Both the position numbers and the translations under genes were made by a program. A stretch of 64,000 bases of DNA, taken from contig WELB01000018.1 of NCBI GenBank assembly GCA_009602725.1, forward strand, positions 760,018 to 824,017, given 5' to 3'. This document shows, piece after piece, positions 49,215 to 60,600 of this stretch. Each line of letters opens with the position of its first letter. Position 1 is the stretch's first letter. Origin of the DNA: Spirogloea muscicola (lineage: Eukaryota; Streptophyta; Zygnematophyceae; Spirogloeales; Spirogloeaceae). The notes under the pieces are model-generated. The model worked only from the letters and a program-made list of their open reading frames with translations, was not told the DNA's origin and searched no databases.

Positions 49215-51920
49215 CAAGTGCCCTGCTATGTGCTGGTGTCCAGCCCCCGCGCCAGGCGCGTCTGGCGCCCAAGTCACCAAAGATCTGATCACCAAAGGTC
49301 TGCGTCGTCCTCGGTCTGCCTCCGGTCACCCGATGACCTACCATGACCGGCGGACAGCAGCTGTGGCGCCGGCATTGCTGCTCTATGCAACTACCGCGTA
49401 ATGGCCGTGATCTACCTGGGTTAATCAGCACTACGGCTTTCCATCAGCCAAGTCTACTGTTAACCCCAGGTCTGCAACACTCCACCTTAGACTGCTGATG
49501 AATTGCCCTGACTAGCCCTGAGGGATGCAGGCCTTTCTCCCGCGGCTGGGCAGGCCACATACAACCTCCTAGCCGATGCCCTCTCCACCTGGCTGTAGCC
49601 CTTAGCAACCAGCTTGGCCTTGTGCCTCTCCACCTCGCCAGCAGCTATTTTCTTCACCTTGAGAACCAGGTTGATGTCAATTGTCCCATTGAGGTACTTG
49701 ATGAGGGCCTTCACTCCAGTACATTGCTGGTACTCTGGTGCACTTATATGTGCTGGCTCAGCTTCCCCACAGCTGCTGCCACATCGGCCTCGTGCCCACG
49801 GTGAGGTACATGATACTCCCAACTGCCTGAGCAAAAGGGAAAGGAAGCCTCCACCTCCTTGTCTTGCTGCATTGGGCTGTCTGTTGATCTCAAAGATCTG
49901 CTTGAGGTCGTGCTTCTAGCTAAGCTCCACCTGTCTTGCAGCTCTGGTCCTCTTGATCTGGATGCCGAGCAGGTACTTTACTTCTCCCAGGTCCTTCATC
50001 TTGAAACCTGCCTCCTCTTCCCACTCCTTGGCATCTGGCCTCTTCAAAGCCTCTGCCAGAGTGATGGGCTCCACCTGATTATTAGCCAGCATGGCTTGCT
50101 CAGCTGTACCTGCATATAGTTCCTGCTGGCTTGTTGCCAGCACCTGCCCCTGCAGCTCCTCCCCAAGTCGTTGCCCAGCTGGTGGATCAGCCGGCCGTGG
50201 TGCATGCAGGATCACCAGCTGCTCCAATGCAGCTGCCTCCTGCTTGTCTCCTGCCTGATCTATTGACAGCACCTGCTGGCCTGTTGGCAGTGGCCCCACC
50301 AGTTCCATGTGCACCAGCTGCAGCGGCTCCTTTGTCACAGTTGTGAAGTGGGGGAAGTGCCCTTGTGCTGCTTCCCCGGCTGGCACCCCTGGCAAATGCC
50401 CAGCTCCTCCTCCTTCAAGTTGTTGGAGTCGAGTCCCTTGGCCAATCCTTTGGCCTGCAGCTCCTTGAGCTGCTTCACTCCAAGATGGCCGAGTTGCTAG
50501 TGCCAGAGCAAGAGCCTGCTCGTCTCACCTCCTGCTGCCACAAAGGCAACCTCCTCCTTCACCTCCACCACCTGGGGCTTGCTATGCAGCTTGAAATGCT
50601 GGTGCTGCAGTCTGGCCACACCCAGCAGCTTGCCCTTGTAGCTCCTAATCCAGCATTGGCCCGCCTCGAAGCTGACGTCGGCTCCCCTCTCGGTCATCTG
50701 AGAGACAGAGAGCAGGCTGGTAGATGCCAGGTACATGCAGCACCTCGGCGAGGAGGATCTCGGTCTTCTTCCCTTGGACGCGATGACGCAGCACCACTGA
50801 TCCCACGCCGGTCACCTGCAGGGTCTCCGTGTTGCCAAAGGTGACAGTCTGCCCTTCGACCGGCGTGTAGCCACGCAGCCACTCCCTCCTCCCTGTCATG
50901 TGGGCGGTGGCTCCACTGTCAACGATCCAGTGGTTGTCTGGTTGCTGGCCATGGTGCTGGTGGAGCAGGGAGAAACCCGTGTGCTCAGGTTGCCGGTCAT
51001 CCTCCTTGGAGCTCCAGCAATCCCGGGCCCAATGGCCCCTCTTCTTGCAGGAGTTGCAGATGTCTTCGCGACGGTCCCTTCTGGGCCTCCATACACTATC
51101 CGGCCTCCTCGACGCTTGCTGTCGCCCATGATCAGCCTTGCTGACAGCTGCCGCCGCCACCATGCTGACTTGCTTGTCGTGCTCCAGCATCTTCTCCTCT
51201 TGCAGGAACGTCTCAGCCACTCGCTGGAAGGTGAGGCCTTCCACAAAGCCCAGAGGGATCACCACTTGCAGCCATTCTGGCCGCATGGACTGGAGCAGGG
51301 CCTCTGTCCCCTCCTCTTCCTCCACCTTGGGGTCGGCCGCCCGCAGCTCCGCCGTGATGCCTTCCAGCCTTGAGATGTGTTCGGCCATCGGCTTCTTGGG
51401 GTCACGCCGCGCCTCCCACAGCTGCTTGCGGAGGTAGGCCACGCGGAGTTTAACCTCGCACCGTGTGTACCAGACGTTCGCCTCGCTGCCGCCTCTGGTA
51501 CCACGTGGAAGATTGCCGGCATCCAAGACGCCTGGCCGCGGAGGCGTGAAGGTCGTCCAAGCGAGGCTAATCGAGAGCGCGTCCAGGCAGCGGTGGGGTT
51601 GGCGGCGGGGAGCAGCGTGGGACAGGAGAGACGGAGTGTGGAAGGACGTCGCTCGACTGAGCTTAGTGGTGGGCAAGTGGCCCTGCCTTGTGCCTTGTGT
51701 GCCAGGCGCGTCGTCCCCGGTCTGCCACTGGGACCACCGGTGACCGACCATGACCGGCGGGCAACAGCCGTGGCGCCGCCATTGGGCCACTATCACTGAG
51801 CGGCCCCACGCAACTACCGGGTAATGGCCGCAAGCCAGACCTGGGGTTAGGTTAGGGCACTATGGATTTCCATCAGCCAAGCTCAGGCCTTTTACCGCAG
51901 AGGTTTACCCCGGATCCAAC
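49215..51920 (-). mobile_element. Copia-type LTR retrotransposon, fossil, broken
   Basis: Terminal repeats at about 49215-49485 and 51690-51920 share an ordered set of blocks but differ at many sites. Between them, on the minus strand, lie a Copia-type gag (UBN2-like) with a CCHC zinc knuckle, a protease with the DSGATAHMTG signature, a trace of the pre-integrase/integrase region, and a small reverse-transcriptase segment near 49980-50060. The element is clearly broken, with several breaks, and its pol region is incomplete. Divergence between the two terminal repeats suggests it is not recent. It lies about 3.5 kb beyond the start of the 173-residue gene. Confidence 0.85.
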
Positions 51921-52139
51921 AACAGGCAAGCCCTCCTCACCTAACCCCCCCGGGAGATTTGACCCCAAGCTGGCCGCCCTCCACGCGCGCGCGCCGGAAG
52001 ACGTGCCCAAGTGCGGGCTGCCTCTCAGCACGTCGCCGGTTCGCATCCCCTCCGGCTCTGGCTCCGCTGAGGGGTGCAAAAAGATGAAGTCCAAAGGCAT
52101 GGACTGTAGTGTAGTTCTTTTCCGGCACCTCTTTCTTTG

Positions 52140-52500
52140 GCTTGGGATATTGTCCATTCTTTTCGGGCTGGCTTTGCCAGCCACTCTTCTCTACGGGCGA
52201 ACACTTGCTCCGCGGCTTGGTGAAACGAGCGTGTACTGAGAGAAATGGAGGGCCTGTGTGGCCATGTACAAAGGCAAGCACATTGACAAATATACGTCAG
52301 CTGCTGCTAAGCTGACTCGCTCAGTAACCACGAGTCAGCACATAGAGGTCGCTAACTGATGCCCGAATACCGGACGCAATTGACAAGCTTTTGAGCTACC
52401 AGCTAAGGCTCGACCAGCTTTCCGATGCAACGCATGAGCCTGAGCTCGCTGCAGACAAGCTGACACTCGACGTCGCAAGAATGGCTAGGCGAGGAAGTAA
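52140..52500. repeat. Hairpin module (+) followed by family A copy (-)
   Basis: 52140-52205: TTGTCCATTCTTTTCGGGCT, then GGCTTTGCCAGCC. 52235-52500: near full-length family A on the minus strand, with GGCCATGTACAAAGGCAAGC at one end, GTAACCACGAGTCAGCA in the middle and TGATGCCCGAATACCGGACG further on. Confidence 0.75.
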
Positions 52501-52799
52501 GCTCCTCCAGAGGACTTTTGCACCGCCGAGACGGTCGCGCCTTTGCAGCAGCCTCTGGCTTGCGCAGCAATGCTGCCCTTCCTCCCCTCAGCTCATCTGA
52601 CTTTCAATCTACTGACCCGGGGGTACTAAGCGGGCCAGCTCTGTCTGCCTAGCCTGTGGCTCCGCTTATATACATATGAACCCCCTCTGTATGCACATAC
52701 TTACTGGAAGCGTCTTCCCTCTGTATGCACACCTGGCTGGCTTCTACAGCCGCTCTATTATCATCAGCAGCCGCATCGTCCAGAGGATAAGTGTGTCGT

Positions 52800-53065
52800 C
52801 AGTGGTGGAGGGCCTAAGTGGCCAAGTAGAAAGGCTTGACAGATGTAGATTTCCTGCTACTAAATTGACACGCTCAGTAGCCACGAGTCAGCACGTAGAG
52901 GTCGCTAACTGGAGGGCTGTGAAATGTACAAATAATTGAGCTGGCCTCTCACGGCCATTGCTTTACATGGAAGAGCTGTTTCGGTTTCTGTTTTTCTAAC
53001 GAAAGGGGGAAAGGCGCTCTTCCAAAGGGGGCGAGGGCTGTGAATAGCCAGCCCGAAGGCCTGAA
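52800..53065. repeat. Family A tail (-) and two hairpin modules
   Basis: 52800-52915: family A tail, minus. 52940-52990 (+): GGCCTCTCACGGCCATTGC, then GGAAGAGCTGTTTC. 53010-53065 (-): AAAGGGGGCGAGGGCTGTG, then AGCCAGCCCGAAGG. Another tail motif (GACCCGGGGGTACTAAGCGG) lies at 52614-52640. Confidence 0.7.
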
Positions 53066-54672
53066 ATTCTGTTTCTTTGTGAAAGGCCTTTTAGAGCTTG
53101 CTAGAGCGCTTGTGGGCATGCTCTCAAGATATACAGAAGTGCAGAAGACCTCGTTGTGGCAGCTGGCAGAATCGGCCGGCAACATCAAAACACTGCAGAT
53201 TCAAGGCAACATAGGTGGCAAAATCTTGAAGTGGGGGCCCAGCTCTCCATATATGCAACCTATCCGTACCTAGACGTGCCGATTTCACGAGGTAGAGCTA
53301 TTGATTGTGTCCCTCTTTGACTATTCAGATGACTAGGAAGTTGTAACACCTTATCATGCGGAGTAACACCGACAAGCTTCTGCGGGTGCCCATGCAAGCA
53401 GGACTTCTTCGGCATATAGAGCTTGTTAGGGTGGGTGCTCATGGGAATAGTAGATATGCAGGGGAGCACAAGACAGCTTGACAGATGTCCTAGAAGTGCT
53501 TGATAAGCCAGGAACCCATGCAACTTGAAGGCCAATGATAAGTCAATCATGGACCACGCAATAACTTTGGAAGTCGCTCCAGCCTCCTACGAGCAAATCA
53601 TGCATACCAGTGAAGCAGTGTCAGACTGATGTGCACTGGTTGGGACAGGGTACTGTCGACTATGCAACATGCAGCAAAGCACCGTCTTGTCAGGTGCCTT
53701 ACAGAAGTGTAATCTACACCTCAGATACTGTTGGCAGCACAACAGGCGCCTCCAAGGTCCTTGAAGTCATTGACCAGGTGCGTCCTGCTATCAACTGAAG
53801 CAACCACCACTGCTTGATAACGGCTGTGTAAGCTGGTACACAATGACAGATCGACTTAAGCAGCCTACTACATCTACTAAGGAACGACAACGTCTTCGCT
53901 GCCCTATGCAAAACACCCCCTCCCACCCCCGCCTTGCCAAATTTTCTAAAGCAGGCCGAGGTGTCACAGAGCTGCTTGATATATGGCATACCCACAATGT
54001 AATGAGACTTTCATCGATTGTGACAGATTGCAAAAGATTGCCCAAAGTACTCAGAGACTCCCAGGCAACCCTACCAGAAGATGACTAAGTCTCTGACTTA
54101 AGCTCAATAGACTACCTGAGGAAGAAAGTATGTAAATGGGCTTCCCTTGGAGGCTTGGCCAGAGCTAACCAAGCATCCTCACAAGCGAAGGTGCTGGACA
54201 TGCTCAAGCTCCATACATAATTGGAGGGTGCATGCACAACTATATGCATGCAGGAAGCGCAGACGTCTTTTCTATAATTAGTGAACGAGCTTATAATTGA
54301 ATCAATGTTAGAGAGCCAAACCGAAAGAGAGCCACCCACAAATACGTCGATGGACTTCCCTGGTACAGGGCGTCCTACAAGGGCCCCCACAGTCCTATCT
54401 GGTGCAATATCGTACAGGCAACGTCCAGGCACCTGCCAGGTGCCCAGGTGCCCAGTCTGACACCTGCTCGGTGTCTGCTTGTGGTCAAAGTGAAACGTCT
54501 CAGCACGCAGAAGTCCAACCAAGTGTCCTCTATCAACTTGCCCAATACCACGTGAGCAGGGGCAAGCTCCTGGCTATAGGGCCATCAGGGCCAAAGCCAT
54601 ACGAGGCACAATGATGTACTGGGAAGGGACACGTGACCAGTGAAAGATTAAAGTGCATATCCCACAAGTACC
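53066..54672. other. AT-richer stretch, nothing secure
   Basis: About 1.6 kb downstream of the histidine kinase stop. No gene, RNA or complete repeat was recognised. A minus-strand stretch at 53280-53480 is faintly reminiscent of a Copia pol fragment but too weak to call. Confidence 0.45.
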
Positions 54673-57600
54673 TCAGTCCACTTCAAGCCACGCCAACCTT
54701 GCCCTTTCTTCCGGCTCCAATTCCTTCACCTTACGAACCTTGGCAATGACACCCTCAAGCTCAGCCTTCCGCACAGGCTTGCTCAGGTACAGATTCATCC
54801 CAGCCTCCTTGCACTCGTCCTCAATACCTGGCCCTACATCTGCCGTCAGAGCTGCAACAATGGGCTGCTCTGCCACAGGAAAGTTGACCTGCAATGCACC
54901 ACCAACTAAGTGAATTGCTTAGTGGCTCACCCTAGAACCACTATGAACTCCCTACAACGTCTTTCAGGCAGCAGTAACTTGCACTATCAGTCTGCTTGTG
55001 ATACAATGACAGAGGCAGACTGCTAAATGAACAAATGTGCAGGCTGACAGTTGAAATGTGATAAGTTGGAAGGTAACACTTGATGATGTGATTAGTCTAT
55101 TGCAAAGGTTTAGGCTTATTACTCGCAAGCGCCTCGTGGCTGTCAGACCATCCATCTCGGGCATTTGAAGGTCCATAAGGATCAGGTCATATTGCTTGTC
55201 CTTCATTTTCTCCAGGACCTGCTCACAACAATATCCAAATTAGTGTAATATGATGAGCTTCATATGAGCACATACGAGATTCCAGATATAATCGGATTAT
55301 AGCCACAGTCCGTGGCATGTTGGACAGGAGCCAGACACAAGTTTCAAAGATGAGCAACCAATACGGTGCCATAACCTTCACCCTTGCGGATGATCACTTC
55401 AACTCAGGCTTGCTCAAGAACATAAAAACCACCGAGCAGATGAAGTATGCATAGATGGACACTAGGTGTACTGTCACGATGATCAAAGCCCAGGACAAGA
55501 GAAAAATAGACAACGACAAAGACAGAGGGTCTGGGGTAGCACGTATGTATACCTTGACCCCATTAATTACTGTCTCACAGTCTGCATGTCCGAGACCCTT
55601 GAGCAATTTCAGGAGCACCTGTGCTTGGCAAAAGAGGGAGCAACTAAATATTCGATAAAAATCAAATACTTTGAAGCCCTTTACATTACAATCGAAACAA
55701 AGGAGGACAGGCCGTGTGCTCCTCCACATATAGACCATGAATTCAGGACGTTACCACAGACATCCACAAGTGCAACAATACAGAGTGAAATAACAACGAC
55801 AATGCATTCAGAAGGTACGTGGACCCATGAAGATCATCCGTCCCGTGGTTGAGAACATGTGCATGACAATACCTTTTGGTTGATGAGGTTGTCTTCCGCA
55901 ATCAATATACTGAGCTCCGTGGAAACTGTGGCATGGGTGGCCTTTGGCTTTTCCACAACCTTTGCATGCCAGGAAAGCAGAGCCAGGTGGTCAAGACAAC
56001 AGCCCAAAGAAGAACCATAACCAGCACAAGGGGTGCAATCACAGTCACACTGGCGTAATAAGTTCTTCTATTGGAGTACCTGAACCTTGGCCAACGTGTC
56101 AACCAGTAGCTTCCGCATCTGATTGATACGCACAGGCCTGGAGAGAGTGCCTGTCACTTCCTGCATTTACCAGTGCAGATCTAGAATGAAGATATAGCTT
56201 GGAACCATACAGCTTGCCGTCTGCCTGGCCTGACATGCATACCCTTCCATTGGACAAGACACAGAAGAGCCCATCTGCCTCCATATATCTCAGGACGAAA
56301 GCATGCCATAGGTGCATAGCGCATGGTGCAGCTGTCAGCAATAATCAATGCAAGCTACTCATTACAGCGGTGATGATGTCATGGAATTGATCCTACCATC
56401 TTCGAAGCATCGATGCCGGTTTGAGACCTTGTGTGCTTTGCTAGTAAGAGGAAGGTTGGGACCCGGCCTTGAGTGCACTGGCAGCCTATCTGAGTGAACT
56501 TGAGGGCAGCCTCGTGCTCCATAGCAAAATTGACCAGATGGTCCTCCGCGACCTTCTTCTCCACGCTTGTGATTGGGCAGTCCACCAACACGACATCGAA
56601 TGCTCCACTCCCGCCATTGCCTCCAGCTTCTGTTGTGCTGGCATGTTTCACAAGACTGTCCTCATTTGACTGCCTGCTCCTGATGCGAGACAGAGACGAT
56701 GAGATCTCGAAGTCCTTGGCTGCGGTGACAGGAGGGCTGGGTTGCGGGAAGGTGGGACGTGTTTGAGTGACTGGCTTTCTAAGTGAGGGGCCTGGTTCGC
56801 CAAGTGCAGCATAAACTTCGTCCTCCGTGGTAGCCTCGACACAGACCATGCCCCAGGCTCTGAGGATCGATCCCACCATCCTGTGGAACGTCGGCGTGGA
56901 GCCCACTAAAAGAGCTCGCTTGCCGCTCAGCGGAGTGGGAAGCGCCGTCATGGCAGTTTCATACGTCAACCGGTCAGTCTCAGTAGTAACATGCCGGGAG
57001 AGGGTGGCCCACGGCTGTTTAGCCCCGTGAGCCATGATGGTAAAGTAAAAGGAAGATCCTTTGCCTAGCTGGGTTTCCACCCAGATCCTGCCTCCCATTC
57101 TCTCTGTCAAGTCTTTGGCTATTGCCATGCCCAGGCCCGTGCCTGCCAAAAATATCAGAACCCAATCTCAGCAGCCGCTTGGCCTTCATGGAGCACTATG
57201 CCAAGCCCAATGTAGACCGAGTCTGCCCAGAAGCCCTCATAAGTGGCCCTCATCAGTGTGTCACTTACTAGAAGAAGCCCTGTATGCACTTTGAAGAAAC
57301 AAGTTGCAAATTTACAACTTTCACAAGCAACAGCAAGGCAGGGGTACACAAGGCAGGCCAGAAGATGCAAGTCACAGATGATACGGGGTGCCAATGCTAG
57401 TCAACATCTTTGCACCCAGCACTGAAGAAACTTCTCATTCAATCTAGATTGAACTTTTCAATGTTAAGTACTCACCTTCATACTTCCTGGTTCTTGAGTT
57501 GTCACACTGGGTGAATGCCTCAAATATGACATGTGCAAACTCAGCCGGCATGCCAATTCCTAGAGGAGAATGGAGGAGTAAAACAATGTACTTAGCTAGA

Positions 57601-60600
57601 CAAAACTTTCATAACCACAGTCACAACGAGGTCGTCCCTTTCGGATTGGATAAATTGAACACTTTCTGCAAGATAATGCTGATCCCTTCCTGTTTACAAT
57701 CTCACTTAGACCAGGAGCACTTGTAGGAGAACGCTTGGCTACGCTTGGCAGAAGGCAAGCAAGAGTTGGTTGAACGCTGGTCCCCACCTGTATCCCTAAC
57801 ACAGAATTCGATCTCAAAATTCGGTAGGACCTCCCAGTCCTTAGGCTCAACTTCACCATACTGCAGCATCTCTCCACCAAGCTCTATTGAAGGCCTCCTT
57901 CGAGGTCGTGCTTTCACAGATACCTCTACCTCACCACCTTCATCGGTAAATTTTGCTGAACAAGGATAACATACAAAAGGCATGTCAGAACCCAGTCAGC
58001 TGCCCAGAAGAACATGGCATGAGATTGAAGAACAATGTTCATTGGCCATACCTGCATTGGAGAGCAGGTTGGTAAGGATTTGGCGAAGGCGAACCTCATC
58101 GGCCCAGATGTACCTGCACATGAAATAGAAGGTCAGGAGTCGAACCAACAAGCAACTGAAAATCTGCAATCAAGGGCTCGTCAACACGAGGAGAAGACCA
58201 TAGCAGAGCCAATAGCAGTAGGGCAACTAGTATTCATACTGACAAAAGGCTATTGACAAAATGTCAACTGCGCCAGGCGGTCCACTCACAAGGGCACATT
58301 TTCATCAGTGTTGTATGAAAGATCAAGACCCTTCTTCTGACATCGGAGAACAAGCATCTCCATGCAGAAATCAAGGCAGCTCATGATGTCAAACTCCTTC
58401 ATCTGTAATTCCATCTTGTGTGCATCAAGCTGCAGACAGCATATGACAAACAAGAGCAGTCAAGATCTGCCTTACTTCTTGTTACAATGGAGATTTCTGA
58501 CAAATCTTACGCTAGGGTAAAGACAAACCCAGTGGAAAGCCGCCTACTTGCCTTTGAGAAGTCCAAGATGTCATTGATGAGGGACAAGAGTTGCTGACCA
58601 GATCTGACCCATCTCAAAAGCATCAAAGGCGGATATTCAGATTTCTTTCATCTCCTTGGCCAGACAAAGGAAGCCTCCAAAAGCGTAACAATGGCAACCA
58701 TCTCAATTACAAGCAAATCACTACCAGGTCCTCAGCACTACACCTCCAAGCCAACAGGTTTGACATTCAAGCTGTTCTCGAATCAAGTGCTTACCCATGG
58801 ATCATCATGGACAATTCCAATTGATCATTGCTGAGATTACAAGTGTCTTGGAGGAGCTGACTACATGCTATGATGGCATTCATAGGTGTCCTGATCTCGT
58901 GACTGATATTGGCCACAAATTGCCTCTTTGCTTTTGCAGAGGCCAACTTTGCAACTTCTGCTAACTGCATGGCGGAACCCAGAGAAAAGCGATCGGCAGT
59001 CATGACACTCTTCTTTTGATGAGTAAGTACAGATGATGAGCCAGCACAGGATGCATGGGCTACACAAATAGCATCAAGTGCAAATATCTGGCCCTCCTCT
59101 TGTAACAGCCAAGCTTCACCTGCTGTACTAGTTTAAGACGTAGCTGAAGGAAGATAGAATAAGGAGCACTTACACGCATTTTCTCCAACTGGAGCTCTTT
59201 TTCTCGTCGAACAGTGCAGTCAGAGAGGATCCCAAAATAGTATCTGTCGATGAGTACTGAAGCCAATCAGATCTGATCAAGATTCACACAAATATCATGC
59301 AACTTTGAAATTAAGCTGAGTTGGTTCTCTTTGCTAAGAAGTCGAGAAAGAGCAGGCACCTCTTATTTAAATCCATGGACGAGCCATTCACAATTGTCCC
59401 ATTAGAGGTGATCACTGGTCGAATCCTAAGCCAATTCCAGAAAGGCGTTCCATCCTTGCGGTAATTAATAATTTCCACCGATGCTGACCGGCCCTCCATG
59501 CAAGCCACTTTGAGTATGGCAACAGTGGCCTGATCAGTCAGAGGGCCCTGAACATCAAGAGATATCCATCAGAACTTGGGCCCAGCAAACCCTGCACACA
59601 GCAGACTCAAATTGGGCCCAGCACAGTGGCCAAGCTGCCAATCCCCTTCTAACCCATGAACAAAGGTGCAGAATGGGAGCACAGATCCTTATACTTACTT
59701 GTAGAAAGGACCCACAATGAAGACCCACGCTTTCTTTTAGCGTGTAGCCAGTGATCTTTTCCCAACCCTCATTAACAAACACAATTGGTTGGCCCTTCTG
59801 TGAAAGGTCACACAAGACCAGCCCTTCGCTAAACGCATCTGCAAAGCAGCCAGAATACATAAACAGAGCAGTCAGCTGACAGAGACCAACCCGTAGCTGG
59901 GTTCAAGGACGGCAAGCAGGCTTGCAAACCTTGCCATGACGTTGTTGATGTGAAGCTGCAAGCAACTTGCTCAGTACCATCTCATGACATACCAATTGCA
60001 AGCAGTAAACCCTTCTTGTCCTCCTCAAACTTTTCTGCCTGCATGCGCTGGAGCTCAAGCTGCTGCGTATGCTTTTCTATTTCCTGGCCAAGCAACCCGT
60101 GGTTCAATTTCAGTAGAAAGATGACATGCTGATAAGCACCTTCTCATCTACTATGTGTCACTGCTGCTACGATAGTCCAAATTTGAAGCACACAACCACA
60201 AACCAGCTCTGCAGAACAAACCATGAGATGAGGAAGCTTACCAAGACTACAAGCTGAGCAAGAGAGAGAAGAAGATCTTCTTCTTGTTGGGTAAATTGCC
60301 TTGGCTTAAAATCAATGACGCACCTAAAAACAAACACGCGTACAATTGTAACGTATCAGATAGTAATGAGCATGTCTGCCACAAAGCCAGACTACCACGT
60401 TGTGGCACAAGCCCTGGTACAAGATAGTATCTTCTATCTGCAACTTCCACGTCTGTATTTTGCCAAGAGCACCCAATAAGATCTTCACAATCAAGCACAT
60501 GTAAGTGCATACAATGATCCCAGCACAAATCCACCAGATGTCAACAGCGGAGCTCCAGCATAGAAACGAATATGAGGAGCTCCTGTAACCTGCCATAGAT

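Noticed and set aside
53260-53550. Copia pol fragment on the minus strand
   Set aside because: Only a faint resemblance; not enough conserved positions to call.
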